A DNA stretch of 64,000 bases from Flavobacteriia bacterium (GTDB lineage: Bacteria > Bacteroidota > Bacteroidia > Flavobacteriales_D > Crocinitomicaceae): contig JAPLEV010000049.1 of the NCBI GenBank assembly GCA_026391005.1, forward strand, positions 62,001 through 126,000. Direction: 5' to 3'. A model generated the notes under the pieces. That model saw only the letters and a list, made by a program, of their open reading frames with translations. It did no database searches and was not told the origin of the DNA. How positions within the stretch are numbered: the first letter of the stretch is position 1; every line of letters begins with the position of its first letter. Shown in pieces: positions 8,247 through 16,902 of this stretch. Position numbers and translations under genes: made by a program.

Positions 8247-10388
8247 TTATAAAACGATTAGTTTTCTTAGGGCTATTGTCTCATTTAAATGGCGTAATGT
8301 AACAAAATAGATTCCTGAAGATAAATTTTCTGTTTGGTAGCTTTGTTGATTCGTAACATTTTCGCTATTCAAAATTTTACCATTTGAATCTGTTATTGTT
8401 AGTTCATCAATATCATTATTAAACCATTCAATTGTGGCATTATTAACCGTTGGGTTGGGGTAAATTATCAATTCAGTATTTTGGTTATCAACTATTCCGC
8501 TAGTGCTTTCAAATAATACGGTTGCATTAATAGTTGTTTGACATCCGTTATTATCCATCACCGTAACGGTGTAAATTCCAGGGGATAAGTTTGATAAATC
8601 TTCGGTGGTTTCGTTATTACTCCATAGATAAGTATATGCTGGAGTTCCTCCGGTTACGTTTAGGTCAATCGCACCATTATTAGTATTATTTGCAGGGCTA
8701 GTGCTTACTGATGCAACAAGGTCATTTGGTTGTGAAATAGAATAGCTTACGTAGGTTATACAACCGTTACCATCGGTTAATGTTAATCGATATGTTCCAG
8801 GGCTTAAGTCAGCTAGATCTTGAGATGTAGCGCCGTTGTCCCATGCGTATGTATATCCTGGTGTACCTTGAACAATATTTACATCGATAGCTCCATTACC
8901 TAAACCGAAACAAGAGACATTGGTTTGATTCGCATTAATTACGGTAGGTGAACTTGTTGAAACATCAATAGTTGTATCTAAAACACAGCCATGAGCATCT
9001 GTGATCTGAATAGCGTAGTTACCAATTGCTAAACTATCTTGAAATAGTCCAATGTAATTATTTGACCAAACCGCAGTGTATGGAGCTTGACCACCACTTG
9101 GATTGATCGTTATACTTGAGGAATTTATGGCACAACTTCCAGTTACTATAGCGTTAGTTTGGATTGGTTGAGAAACAAAGTTACTAGCCATCAAAACTGC
9201 TGCTGAAGCGTCAATTCTTCCTGATCCAATTTTTCCAGTGTAGTTTGGATTTAAAGCATCAATATTATTTGAGCTATTCTTTAATATATATTCAATATCT
9301 AAATTAGTAAGACAAGGATTAACAGCTAACATTAGAGCAACTACTCCGCTAACTATTGGGGTAGCATAGGATGTTCCTGAACTGTTGAAGTACCATCCCG
9401 GAGCAGCCGTAATAGCAACGTTGTATCCTGGGGCACTCAAATCAACTGTTGAATTGTGCTGATGCGTGCTCATTGGGTCACCTGCAATTGCTTCGTGGCT
9501 ATCATTAAACCCAATACTAGTAACTGAAAACACATTGGCAAGAGCGGAAGGGTAAACCAACTGGTCAGGACTTCCACATGTTGTTCCATTTCCTGCAGCG
9601 GCAATAATAAAACTGCCATTATTATATGCTTCGTTAATCACATCTTGGCTGTATTGATTATAAAAGCAACCTGATGTCCAACTTAAATTTATTATGTCAA
9701 TTCCGGCATAGGATGCAGCTAAAATTTCATTAAATGACATTTGGTATAAAGCAAGGGAGCTATTAAATCCGATGGAGCTTTTTCCCAAATTATTATCAGT
9801 ATTTCCTGCTGCTAATATAGCAACTGCTGTACCATGTGTTTGTGTTAAAGTGTTTGTATTATCGTAGTAGCTTACTTTTCCAACTAATTCTTCGTGGTTT
9901 ACATAGTAATTTTGATCTGAGATTCCAATTACAACAGCACTGTTACCTTGTGTTATGTCCCACGCACCACTTGCATTTATTAAGTCTAATGCATAATCTG
10001 AAGGAAATTCAATAGAATAATCATTTGTCGTGTAAAGCGATTCATATTTTGGTGCTAGTACAACGCCCTTTGTAAGTGTTGGCTGGTTTGTAAATGCGTC
10101 TAAAAGAACTTGCTCGCTGCAATTACACGTAATTTCGTAAACCTTTTGAAGCTTCTCTTGCTTAGATGCAGGCAATGCTTTCACAACTCCGGTGATTGAA
10201 AGGGAGCTAATTAGAGAATTAAACGTTGCATTATTGGAGGAAAGTAGACCATCCGAGTTTAAGATAGGTACCAATTCTTCTTGTTGAATTGTTGCCCAGA
10301 TCTTGCCATTCTCTTGACCATGAACAGAAATCGTGGACATTCCGATTAGGATTGAAAAGAAAATTTTCGAAGTTAGATTTGCTTTCAT
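8247..10388 (-). CDS. Secreted subtilisin-like (S8) serine peptidase with SprB repeats and T9SS sorting domain
   Basis: The longest frame begins at 10433, but the ATG at 10388 gives a clean signal peptide (MKANLTSKIFFSILIGMSTI, ending HGQ) and is chosen, giving 713 residues. A propeptide-like region (~25-125) is followed by the S8 domain (~130-415) with catalytic Asp158 (GISDQNY), His185 (THGTAVA), oxyanion Asn267 (AAAGNG) and Ser340 (SSGTSYATP), so the triad is intact. Residues ~425-630 are three SprB-like repeats with GGTPAYTYLWSNN and DLSNLSPGIYTVTVMDNNGC. The last ~70 residues (YPNPTVNNATIEW onward) are a T9SS type A sorting domain. It is expected on the cell surface or in the medium as a degradative or maturation protease. 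Confidence 0.92.
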   Translation of the reverse strand: MKANLTSKIFFSILIGMSTISVHGQENGKIWATIQQEELVPILNSDGLLSSNNATFNSLISSLSITGVVKALPASKQEKLQKVYEITCNCSEQVLLDAFTNQPTLTKGVVLAPKYESLYTTNDYSIEFPSDYALDLINASGAWDITQGNSAVVIGISDQNYYVNHEELVGKVSYYDNTNTLTQTHGTAVAILAAGNTDNNLGKSSIGFNSSLALYQMSFNEILAASYAGIDIINLSWTSGCFYNQYSQDVINEAYNNGSFIIAAAGNGTTCGSPDQLVYPSALANVFSVTSIGFNDSHEAIAGDPMSTHQHNSTVDLSAPGYNVAITAAPGWYFNSSGTSYATPIVSGVVALMLAVNPCLTNLDIEYILKNSSNNIDALNPNYTGKIGSGRIDASAAVLMASNFVSQPIQTNAIVTGSCAINSSSITINPSGGQAPYTAVWSNNYIGLFQDSLAIGNYAIQITDAHGCVLDTTIDVSTSSPTVINANQTNVSCFGLGNGAIDVNIVQGTPGYTYAWDNGATSQDLADLSPGTYRLTLTDGNGCITYVSYSISQPNDLVASVSTSPANNTNNGAIDLNVTGGTPAYTYLWSNNETTEDLSNLSPGIYTVTVMDNNGCQTTINATVLFESTSGIVDNQNTELIIYPNPTVNNATIEWFNNDIDELTITDSNGKILNSENVTNQQSYQTENLSSGIYFVTLRHLNETIALRKLIVL

Positions 10389-10484
10389 ACTTTTTAGTTT
10401 TAAGTGTTGTTTGTAAATGATGATACAAATCAACTTCTTTAAAATAAGTACGAAAACAGTTTCAAAAGGAAGGAAGAGTAAAAT

Positions 10485-10548
10485 ACGCTAACGTACTAAT
10501 TAAAGAATACGTAGTTTATCAAATAGACTACGTAGTTATACGTAGCGT
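10485..10548 (-). terminator. Long imperfect hairpin downstream of the LptF/G-type permease gene
   Basis: Outer arms ACGCTA(A)CGTA / TACGTAGCGT enclose inner arms ACGTAGT / ACTACGT. It sits 3 bp after the permease stop and upstream of the subtilase start. It could end the permease transcript, but lacks a strong T-run, so it may instead be a processing or regulatory structure. Confidence 0.45.
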
Positions 10549-10551
10549 TGT

Positions 10552-11628
10552 TTATTTTTGGGCGAGTCTAAATAAATAAATCGCAACTAGTGAAAATAAT
10601 AAATTAGGCATCCATACAGCTATAATAGCAGGAAAACCAATCTTTATGGCCGTTACTGCCATAACCTTCATGCAAAAAATATAAATAAAGACAAATCCAA
10701 GACCTATAGCAATATTAGCCCCAACGCCTCCACGTTTTTTTCTTGAGGAAACAGCAACGCCAATAATCGTTAATATGTAAGTGGCAAAAGGATACGATGT
10801 TCGCTGGTATAACTCAATTTCATAAAAAGGGACCTGAGAAGACCCTTTGTATTTCTCACGTTTAATCATACTCGTTAGTTCACTGTAAGTCATTGTTTCA
10901 GCAACATTTTCTCTTTGGGCCATTTCACTGATCTTAAAATCAAAAACAGTATCTTTTTTGGCGGAGTGTATCATTTTTCCTTTTGGAAAAGAAAGCCATT
11001 TCTCATACACATCCGTAAGTATCCAATTATTTGTTCCTTCAATATTTTTAGCTTTACGTGCTTTCAGAAAATAGTAGGGCTGTAAACTATCATTCCACAA
11101 TTGAATAACCAAGTCTTTTACTTCGCCTTCCTGATTCGAATAATTTGAAAAATAAATAAGTTGATTTCCTGGATACTCTGCATGGTAATCCTGGACGGTC
11201 ATTCCTTCGCGATAATATTTTTCTTCAAAATCTAATCGTATTTTATTTGTTCTTGGTACAATAAAGTGATTCAAGATCAAGGACAAAAACATAAGTATTG
11301 TTGATGCCATTATGTAGGGTCTTAAGAAGCGATTAATAGGCCGGCCACTAAACCACATAGGAACTATTTCGGTGTCTTGGGCCATCTTAGCAGTAAACCA
11401 AATCACCGAAATGAAAATTATCATCGAAGAAAACATGTTGCCGTGAAAGATGATAAAGCCCAAATAATATTCAAAAACGATAGCGGAAAAAGGAGCGCGA
11501 TGCGAAATAAATTCACTTAGTTTATCTGAGACATCAAAAACAACAGCGAAAAGCATAATGATCCCCAACATAAAAAAGAAAGTGCTCAAAAACTTTCGAA
11601 TAATATATTTATCGAGGATTTTCAGCAT
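10552..11628 (-). CDS. LptF/LptG family permease (lipopolysaccharide export)
   Basis: A 358-residue inner-membrane protein of the YjgP/YjgQ family, which in partnership with LptB and LptC extracts lipopolysaccharide from the inner membrane. The opening LKILDKYIIRKFLSTFFFML is the typical coupling helix plus first transmembrane segment. Three N-terminal membrane spans (~15-35, ~58-80, ~100-120) precede a periplasmic beta-jellyroll (~135-260) and three further spans in the last 100 residues. Which of LptF or LptG it represents cannot be decided without the paralogue. It follows tgt by 3 bp on the same strand, so the two genes form an operon, an arrangement often seen in Bacteroidota. Confidence 0.88.
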   Translation of the reverse strand: MLKILDKYIIRKFLSTFFFMLGIIMLFAVVFDVSDKLSEFISHRAPFSAIVFEYYLGFIIFHGNMFSSMIIFISVIWFTAKMAQDTEIVPMWFSGRPINRFLRPYIMASTILMFLSLILNHFIVPRTNKIRLDFEEKYYREGMTVQDYHAEYPGNQLIYFSNYSNQEGEVKDLVIQLWNDSLQPYYFLKARKAKNIEGTNNWILTDVYEKWLSFPKGKMIHSAKKDTVFDFKISEMAQRENVAETMTYSELTSMIKREKYKGSSQVPFYEIELYQRTSYPFATYILTIIGVAVSSRKKRGGVGANIAIGLGFVFIYIFCMKVMAVTAIKIGFPAIIAVWMPNLLFSLVAIYLFRLAQK

Positions 11629-11631
11629 GAA

Positions 11632-12762
11632 TTATCTTTTTTGAGAAAGTTGTTTTACCATCGTGTTTTTCCATGCTAAGAAGTCACCGGCTTTAATGTG
11701 CTGCCTTGCTTGATCTACTAATTCAAGGTAAAAGGCTAAATTATGAATGGTCGCAATTTGAATTCCAAGGTATTCTTTGGAACTTATTAAATGCCTTAAA
11801 TACGCCTTTGTATATACTTGGTCTACCCAAACTTTTGAAGTTGGATCAATGGGACTAAAATCATCTGCCCACTTTTTATTTTTTATATTTAAGGTTCCTT
11901 CCCAGGTGAAAAGCATGCCATGCCGCGCATTTCGACTTGGCATTACGCAATCAAACATGTCGATTCCTAAGGCTATGCATTCTAGAATATTCCAAGGAGT
12001 TCCCACTCCCATTAAATAGCGCGCTTTATCTTTCGGTAGAATACTACAAACGTGCTCTGTCATCGCATATAATTCATCTTCAGGTTCCCCAACTGACAAA
12101 CCACCAATTGCATTACCGATCTTACCATATTCAGCGATTGTTTCAGCTGAAATCGTTCTCAAATCTTTAAATGTACTTCCTTGCACGATAGGGAACAGGC
12201 ACTGGTCGTATTCATAAAGTGGTCGTGTATTATTCATATGGTCGTGACAGCGTTTTAACCAGCGGTGTGTAAGTTCCATTGAATTTTTAGCATAACGATA
12301 ATCGCATGGATATGGAGTACATTCGTCAAAGGCCATGATAATATCTGCTCCAATGCTGCGCTGCATGTCAATTACTGTTTCGGGCGAAAAAAATAAATAG
12401 CTTCCATTTAGGTGCGACTGAAACGTAACACCCTCCTCTTTTATTTTCCTTGATCCTGACAGCGAGTATACTTGGTATCCGCCACTATCGGTGAGCATTG
12501 GGCGCTCCCAACCAATGAATTGGTGCAACCCCCCCGCTTTTTCAATAATTTCTAGTCCAGGTCGTAAAAATAAATGATAGGTATTTCCTAGAATTATTTG
12601 TGCACCAATATCATCTCTCAATTCTTGTTGATGAACTCCTTTAACACTACCTACCGTACCAACAGGCATGAAAATTGGCGTTGTAATGCTGCCATGGTCA
12701 GTATGTAGAAGCCCAATGCGCGCCGAGGTGTCTTTATCTTCCTGGAGTAAATCAAAGTGCAT
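11632..12762 (-). CDS. tgt: tRNA-guanine transglycosylase (queuosine tRNA modification)
   Basis: The product exchanges guanine 34 of tRNAs with GUN anticodons for the queuosine precursor preQ1. The ATG at 12762 (MHFDLLQEDK) is preferred over the longer frame from 12789, whose first codons overlap the -7 element. In the 376-residue protein Asp92 (MLTDSGGYQ) is the general acid/base and Asp271 (FDCVMPSRNARHG) the nucleophile. The zinc site of the family, normally a C-x-C-x-x-C motif followed by a His, reads S-K-V-W-V-D here at ~309-314, so the three cysteines are absent although the surrounding fold (YTKAYLRHL, IATIHNLAFYL) is kept. It leads an operon with the LptF/G-type permease. Confidence 0.93.
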   Translation of the reverse strand: MHFDLLQEDKDTSARIGLLHTDHGSITTPIFMPVGTVGSVKGVHQQELRDDIGAQIILGNTYHLFLRPGLEIIEKAGGLHQFIGWERPMLTDSGGYQVYSLSGSRKIKEEGVTFQSHLNGSYLFFSPETVIDMQRSIGADIIMAFDECTPYPCDYRYAKNSMELTHRWLKRCHDHMNNTRPLYEYDQCLFPIVQGSTFKDLRTISAETIAEYGKIGNAIGGLSVGEPEDELYAMTEHVCSILPKDKARYLMGVGTPWNILECIALGIDMFDCVMPSRNARHGMLFTWEGTLNIKNKKWADDFSPIDPTSKVWVDQVYTKAYLRHLISSKEYLGIQIATIHNLAFYLELVDQARQHIKAGDFLAWKNTMVKQLSQKR

Positions 12763-12786
12763 AAGAATGTTGAAAAAAAAGTAAGA

Positions 12787-12794
12787 CAAAGATA
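12787..12794 (-). promoter_or_regulatory. -7 promoter element of tgt
   Basis: On the minus strand the sequence reads TATCTTTG, an exact TAnnTTTG match, 24 bp upstream of the ATG at 12762. It overlaps the longer frame's putative start and so supports the downstream ATG. Confidence 0.55.
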
Positions 12795-12839
12795 CGTGTA
12801 TTTAATTTGCCACCTCATCTTTGTACAAATTCAAATTAT

Positions 12840-13973
12840 ATGTCCATTTTCGACCATTGGTCATGGGATTTTTTTTCGATATTATTTTTATTTTTTGCAG
12901 CTTTTGTTGGGATTCAACTTTTATATGTTGCGCTCATATTTGTTCGATTAGCTTTTTATAAAAAGAAAAAAGGAATTCCCTTAGGTTATGCGCCTATCAG
13001 TATTATTATTGCGGCTAGAAATGAGTCGGATAATTTATATGATAATTTACCGTATATACTTTCTCAAGATTACCCCGAATTTGAGGTTATTATTGTCAAT
13101 AATCAATCTGTTGACGATAGCGCATGGCTATTAAAAGCGTTATGTCTTCATCATAAAAACCTAAAGGTTGTAGAAATTGAGAAAAATAAGCATTTATTAC
13201 CGGGAAAAAAACTTCCTATTACCTTAGGGGTGAAAGCAGCAAAATACGAGCGGATGTTTTTTACAGATGCAGATTGTAAGCCGGCATCTAATCAGTGGCT
13301 GCGAATTATGAGCGAATCCTTTACCGAAGAAAAAGAAATTGTTTTGGGTTATGCACCTTATTTTAGATCAAAAGGAATAATTAATAAAATCATCCGTTAT
13401 GATACCGCTTTTATTGGCGTTAGCTATTTATCCTTGGCTTTGGCCAAATTGCCTTACATGGGAGTCGGTCGAAATCTAGCGTACACAAAAAAAGTCTTTG
13501 AATCCGTTAGAGGATTTAAGTCACATTATTCAGTTCCTTCGGGAGATGACGATTTATTTATACAAGAAGCGGCGGTAAATCAAAATTATACCATACAGAT
13601 TGCGCCAGAAACATTTTGTTATTCAAAAGCATCAGAAACTTGGAAAAGTTGGGTAAGGCAAAAAACAAGGCACTACTCTACATCAAGTCGATATAACTTT
13701 ATTAAGAAAGCATTGTTAGGAATATATCCCTTATCGTTGTTGTTGTCATGGTTATCTTGTGTTATTTTGTTATTTGATTCGAGATTGTTTGGAATTACTT
13801 TATTTCTATTTGGATTTATGCTTTTAGCAAAATGGTTAATTCAGGGAAAATGCCTTCGTCAATTAAACGAAAAAAGTTTTGTATTTACCTTCCCTTTGTG
13901 GGATTTAGGTCATGCATTATTAATGCCACTGTTGTATAATTTTTCCGATCACAAAAGGTATAAAAAATGGTAG
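12840..13973 (+). CDS. Membrane-anchored family 2 glycosyltransferase
   Basis: The frame is open from a TTG at 12807, but the ATG at 12840 gives a better start (MSIFDHWSWDFF) followed by one transmembrane helix (~12-38). The GT-A catalytic domain follows: ISIIIAARNESDNL (nucleotide-sugar binding), FTDADCKP (DxD metal site, near residue 143), and GDDDLFIQEA with QKTRHYSTSSRY, the equivalent of the ED/QxxRW acceptor region of processive enzymes. Two to three C-terminal helices complete a membrane enzyme of about 377 residues. It probably transfers a sugar to a lipid or polysaccharide acceptor in the envelope. It overlaps the sigma-factor gene by 7 bp. Confidence 0.87.
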   Translation: MSIFDHWSWDFFSILFLFFAAFVGIQLLYVALIFVRLAFYKKKKGIPLGYAPISIIIAARNESDNLYDNLPYILSQDYPEFEVIIVNNQSVDDSAWLLKALCLHHKNLKVVEIEKNKHLLPGKKLPITLGVKAAKYERMFFTDADCKPASNQWLRIMSESFTEEKEIVLGYAPYFRSKGIINKIIRYDTAFIGVSYLSLALAKLPYMGVGRNLAYTKKVFESVRGFKSHYSVPSGDDDLFIQEAAVNQNYTIQIAPETFCYSKASETWKSWVRQKTRHYSTSSRYNFIKKALLGIYPLSLLLSWLSCVILLFDSRLFGITLFLFGFMLLAKWLIQGKCLRQLNEKSFVFTFPLWDLGHALLMPLLYNFSDHKRYKKW

Positions 13974-14572
13974 AAAACGAGCATTTATCAGATAAAGCAA
14001 AACATGATTTTGTATTGGTTGAGGCTGCAAAAGAGGGTAAACAGGCCGCTTATGCAGAATTAATGGATCGTTACAAGGAATCAATTTACTACATGATGTT
14101 GAAAATGGTGAAAAACCAAGATGATGCGGATGATTTGACTATTGAAGCATTCGGAAAAGCATTTAACCGTTTGGACCAATATTCTCCTAGCTTTGCTTTT
14201 AGTACGTGGTTATTTAAAATTGCTTCAAATAATTGCATCGATTTTATTCGAAAAAAGCGTGTACAAGTATTGAGTATGGATACTGGAATTACCACATCCG
14301 ATGGTGAGACTCGTCGCATTGATGCTAAATCAATGACGCATAATCCAGAGGAATCGCTGATATATGGACAGCGACTTGTACACATGCGTTTATTGGTTAG
14401 TAAATTAAAACCGCGTTACAAGGAACTTGTTGAAAAACGTTACTTTGAAGAACTTAGTTATGAGGAAATTGCACAGCAATTAAATTTACCATTAGGCACT
14501 GTTAAAGCACAGCTATTTAGAGCAAGAGATTTTCTGGCAAATATGATGGAAAAAACAAAGGATACGATTTAA
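13967..14572 (+). CDS. ECF-type RNA polymerase sigma factor
   Basis: A 201-residue sigma-70 family protein with only regions 2 and 4. Region 2 (~30-100) carries DADDLTIEAFGKAF and FSTWLFKIASNNCIDFIRK (core binding and -10 recognition); region 4 (~135-195) carries RYFEELSYEEIAQQLNLPLGTVK, the helix-turn-helix for the -35 element. No anti-sigma gene lies next to it. It overlaps the glycosyltransferase gene by 7 bp and its TAA is directly followed by the rsmG GTG start, so the three genes are one operon. Close relatives in Bacteroidota with this gene order are often housekeeping-like RpoE paralogues; the regulon is unknown. Confidence 0.88.
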   Translation: MVENEHLSDKAKHDFVLVEAAKEGKQAAYAELMDRYKESIYYMMLKMVKNQDDADDLTIEAFGKAFNRLDQYSPSFAFSTWLFKIASNNCIDFIRKKRVQVLSMDTGITTSDGETRRIDAKSMTHNPEESLIYGQRLVHMRLLVSKLKPRYKELVEKRYFEELSYEEIAQQLNLPLGTVKAQLFRARDFLANMMEKTKDTI

Positions 14573-15196
14573 GTGATAAGTATTGCATCTTATTTTAGTG
14601 AGCTTTCAAAAAATCAAGCACAGCAATTCGAAAAATTACCGAGTCTTTATCGTTTTTGGAATGAGCAAATTAATGTCATTTCACGTAAAGACATGGAAAA
14701 TTTTAATGAACGACATGTACTGCATTCTTTAGGAATTGCTAAAGTTCTTTCGTTTAAAAAGGAGACACAAGTCCTGGACGTTGGAACGGGTGGAGGTTTT
14801 CCGGGAATTCCCTTAGCTATTTTATTTCCGGAAGTTCAATTTACGCTAGTAGATTCCATTGGAAAGAAAATTAAAGTAGTGAAAGAAATTTCTGACGAAT
14901 TAGGATTGCAAAATATAAGTGCACACCATCAGCGTGCCGAAGCAGTAAAAGGAAAATATCATTTCATTGTAAGTCGAGCAGTTACACAAATGCCCGAATT
15001 TATTGAATGGGTATCCTCAAAAATAGAAAAGCAATCAGCTCATAGCCTAAAAAATGGTATTCTTTACTTGAAAGGAGGGGATTTGAAAGAGGAGCTATCT
15101 TCTGTTAAACAAAAGCACAGTATATTTTCATTAAGCGACTATTTTGAAGAACCATTTTTTGAAACTAAAAAAGTGGTGCATGTAGAACTTAATTGA
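14573..15196 (+). CDS. rsmG: 16S rRNA (guanine-527-N7) methyltransferase
   Basis: The 207-residue product uses S-adenosylmethionine to methylate N7 of G527 in 16S rRNA. The family signature is visible: ERHVLHSLGIAK, then the SAM-binding VLDVGTGGGFPGIPLAI (residues ~64-80) and the follow-on TLVDSIGKKIKVV and IVSRAVTQMPEF. The start is a GTG placed immediately after the sigma-factor stop codon. The 3' end overlaps the convergent apaG gene by 8 bp. Confidence 0.94.
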   Translation: MISIASYFSELSKNQAQQFEKLPSLYRFWNEQINVISRKDMENFNERHVLHSLGIAKVLSFKKETQVLDVGTGGGFPGIPLAILFPEVQFTLVDSIGKKIKVVKEISDELGLQNISAHHQRAEAVKGKYHFIVSRAVTQMPEFIEWVSSKIEKQSAHSLKNGILYLKGGDLKEELSSVKQKHSIFSLSDYFEEPFFETKKVVHVELN

Positions 15197-15575
15197 GTAG
15201 TATCGGATAGGTTAACACAAAGGCAGGAATTTCGACATTAAATACATCACCGAGAACTAAATCTTTAAAAGTGTAATGCCCAGACATTTTGCCGTAGGGC
15301 ATAAATAATTCTGTAAAACTTGAATATTCAAAGCTTTCTTCAGGATTAATTTCGGGCGTAAAGCCAATAACTCCCTCTCCCTCTACTTCTGCATTGCCTA
15401 ATAATACATGCTCAATCTTCCAATATCGCCTCAACAATTGAACGTTATTCTGCAAGTGATTGGTAATTTTAACATCATACCTATATCGGAATGGACCATT
15501 TGGGATGCTTGATTCTTGTTCCAGAAAACTACTAGTTACCTCAATTTCAATACTTATGGTTCGCTTATCAATCAT
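15189..15575 (-). CDS. apaG: ApaG domain protein
   Basis: A 128-residue protein made of a single ApaG fibronectin-type III-like fold. Typical segments are YRYDVKITNHLQNNVQLLRRYW, cut here to RYDVKITNH and LLRRYWKI, then GVIGFTPEINPEESFEYSS and the C-terminal MSGHYTFKD. ApaG was first linked to Co2+/Mg2+ sensitivity; the biochemical role remains unclear, with pyrophosphate binding proposed for some members. It converges on rsmG with an 8-bp overlap; upstream lies ~100 bp of AT-rich DNA before folC. Confidence 0.92.
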   Translation of the reverse strand: MIDKRTISIEIEVTSSFLEQESSIPNGPFRYRYDVKITNHLQNNVQLLRRYWKIEHVLLGNAEVEGEGVIGFTPEINPEESFEYSSFTELFMPYGKMSGHYTFKDLVLGDVFNVEIPAFVLTYPILLN

Positions 15576-15678
15576 TGCCTGTTTTGTAATTTAATAACAT
15601 TTGAACGAATTAGTTTTTTTTTTCAGGTAATTAATTCAAAAAATTAATCCATTTAACATTCAAAAATAAGATAAAAAA

Positions 15679-16902
15679 TCATTTTTTCAAAAGCGATAGT
15701 TTAATATCACTAATGAGGAAAAAGCTTCCGCAGATGACAATTGTTTCGTTGTACAAGGTGTCGCTAACTATTTCGTTTATGGCTGCATTTATTTCTTTAT
15801 ATACTTTTTTAACTGCGCCAATTTCCGCGGCTAATTCTGACAGTTCTTTATAAGTAGTACTCCGTTCATTTTTAAAAACACATAAATTTATTTCGCTTGT
15901 TGAGGGTAAATTAGAAATGAGTTTCTTCAAGTCCTTATCTCCACTGCTTCCGACGATAAATTTTAATTTTTCATGTGGTGTATCCTGTAATTCTTTCAAT
16001 AGGATTTTTATTCCCGCTTCATTATGTGCAGCATCTATGATAATTTGGGGCTGTTTTTGAATTTTTTGAAAGCGTCCGAAAAGCCCAGTATTTTCATATA
16101 GATTTCTAAGTGCCAAATTCACTACGGCATCTTTTGCCTCAATGCCAATGACGGACAATCCTTGTATTGCTGTTTGCAGATTTGTTTGTTGATAATTTGC
16201 AATACCATCTACTTTAGTGTATGTAGGTAATAAAAATTGAATACTCGTTTGCTTTTCAAGGGCGTGGTTCAGGAAAATATTTTTTGTTTCTGCTGTTTCT
16301 TCGGCCACAAATACGGGTACCTTATTTTTAATTATTCCGGCTTTTTCTGCAGCAATCGCCTCGATAGTGTTCCCCAAAAAGTTTTGATGGTCAAGTCCTA
16401 TATTTGTAATGATACTAAGTAAGGGTTGCACCACATTCGTTGCATCTAATCGCCCTCCTAAGCCTGTTTCTATAATCGCGTAAGTGCAATTTTGTGCAGC
16501 AAAATACTCCATTGCCATCACGAAAGTAATTTCAAAAAAGGAGGGCTGAAAAGGCAATTCGATTTCACGTAGTTTCGTGCAAAATGTGACAACATCCTCC
16601 TCAGAAATTGTTGTTCCATTTATTAGTATTCGCTCCTTGAAATCAAAAATGTGAGGAGAGGTAAAGAGTCCCACTTTTTCGCCTTTTTCGGTAAGAATGG
16701 ACGCAATAAATGAACAGGTAGAACCTTTTCCATTTGTGCCAGCAACATGAATTGTTTTTGTCTTAAGATGTGGATTACTAAAGGTATTTAGTAACTTCTC
16801 AACCCTTTCTAAACCTGGTTTATATGCTTCGGCTCCAATTTCTTGATAGGAGGGAAATTGTTTGAAAAGCCAATCAATAGTTTGCTTGTACTTATTGCGC
16901 AC
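15679..16902 (-). CDS. folC: Folylpolyglutamate synthase / dihydrofolate synthase
   Basis: A 407-residue Mur-ligase-like enzyme that adds glutamate to dihydropteroate and to folates. The P-loop is at residues ~54-61 (AGTNGKGSTC). Other landmarks are LFTSPHIFDFKERILING (~79-96), the Mg-binding IIETGLGGRLDATN (~142-155), and NIGLDHQNFLGNT with IAAEKAGIIK (~168-190). The C-terminal domain begins near LFGRFQKI and has the conserved DAAHNEAG. Length is normal for bacterial FolC. The gene overlaps the upstream TonB-like gene by 11 bp, so it is co-transcribed with exbB-exbD-tonB. Confidence 0.95.
   Translation of the reverse strand: MRNKYKQTIDWLFKQFPSYQEIGAEAYKPGLERVEKLLNTFSNPHLKTKTIHVAGTNGKGSTCSFIASILTEKGEKVGLFTSPHIFDFKERILINGTTISEEDVVTFCTKLREIELPFQPSFFEITFVMAMEYFAAQNCTYAIIETGLGGRLDATNVVQPLLSIITNIGLDHQNFLGNTIEAIAAEKAGIIKNKVPVFVAEETAETKNIFLNHALEKQTSIQFLLPTYTKVDGIANYQQTNLQTAIQGLSVIGIEAKDAVVNLALRNLYENTGLFGRFQKIQKQPQIIIDAAHNEAGIKILLKELQDTPHEKLKFIVGSSGDKDLKKLISNLPSTSEINLCVFKNERSTTYKELSELAAEIGAVKKVYKEINAAINEIVSDTLYNETIVICGSFFLISDIKLSLLKK

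Noticed and set aside
13967-14572. This ECF sigma factor as regulator of the carotenoid operon
   Set aside because: It lies 13 kb away in a housekeeping operon, and the carotenoid operon has its own sigma gene.
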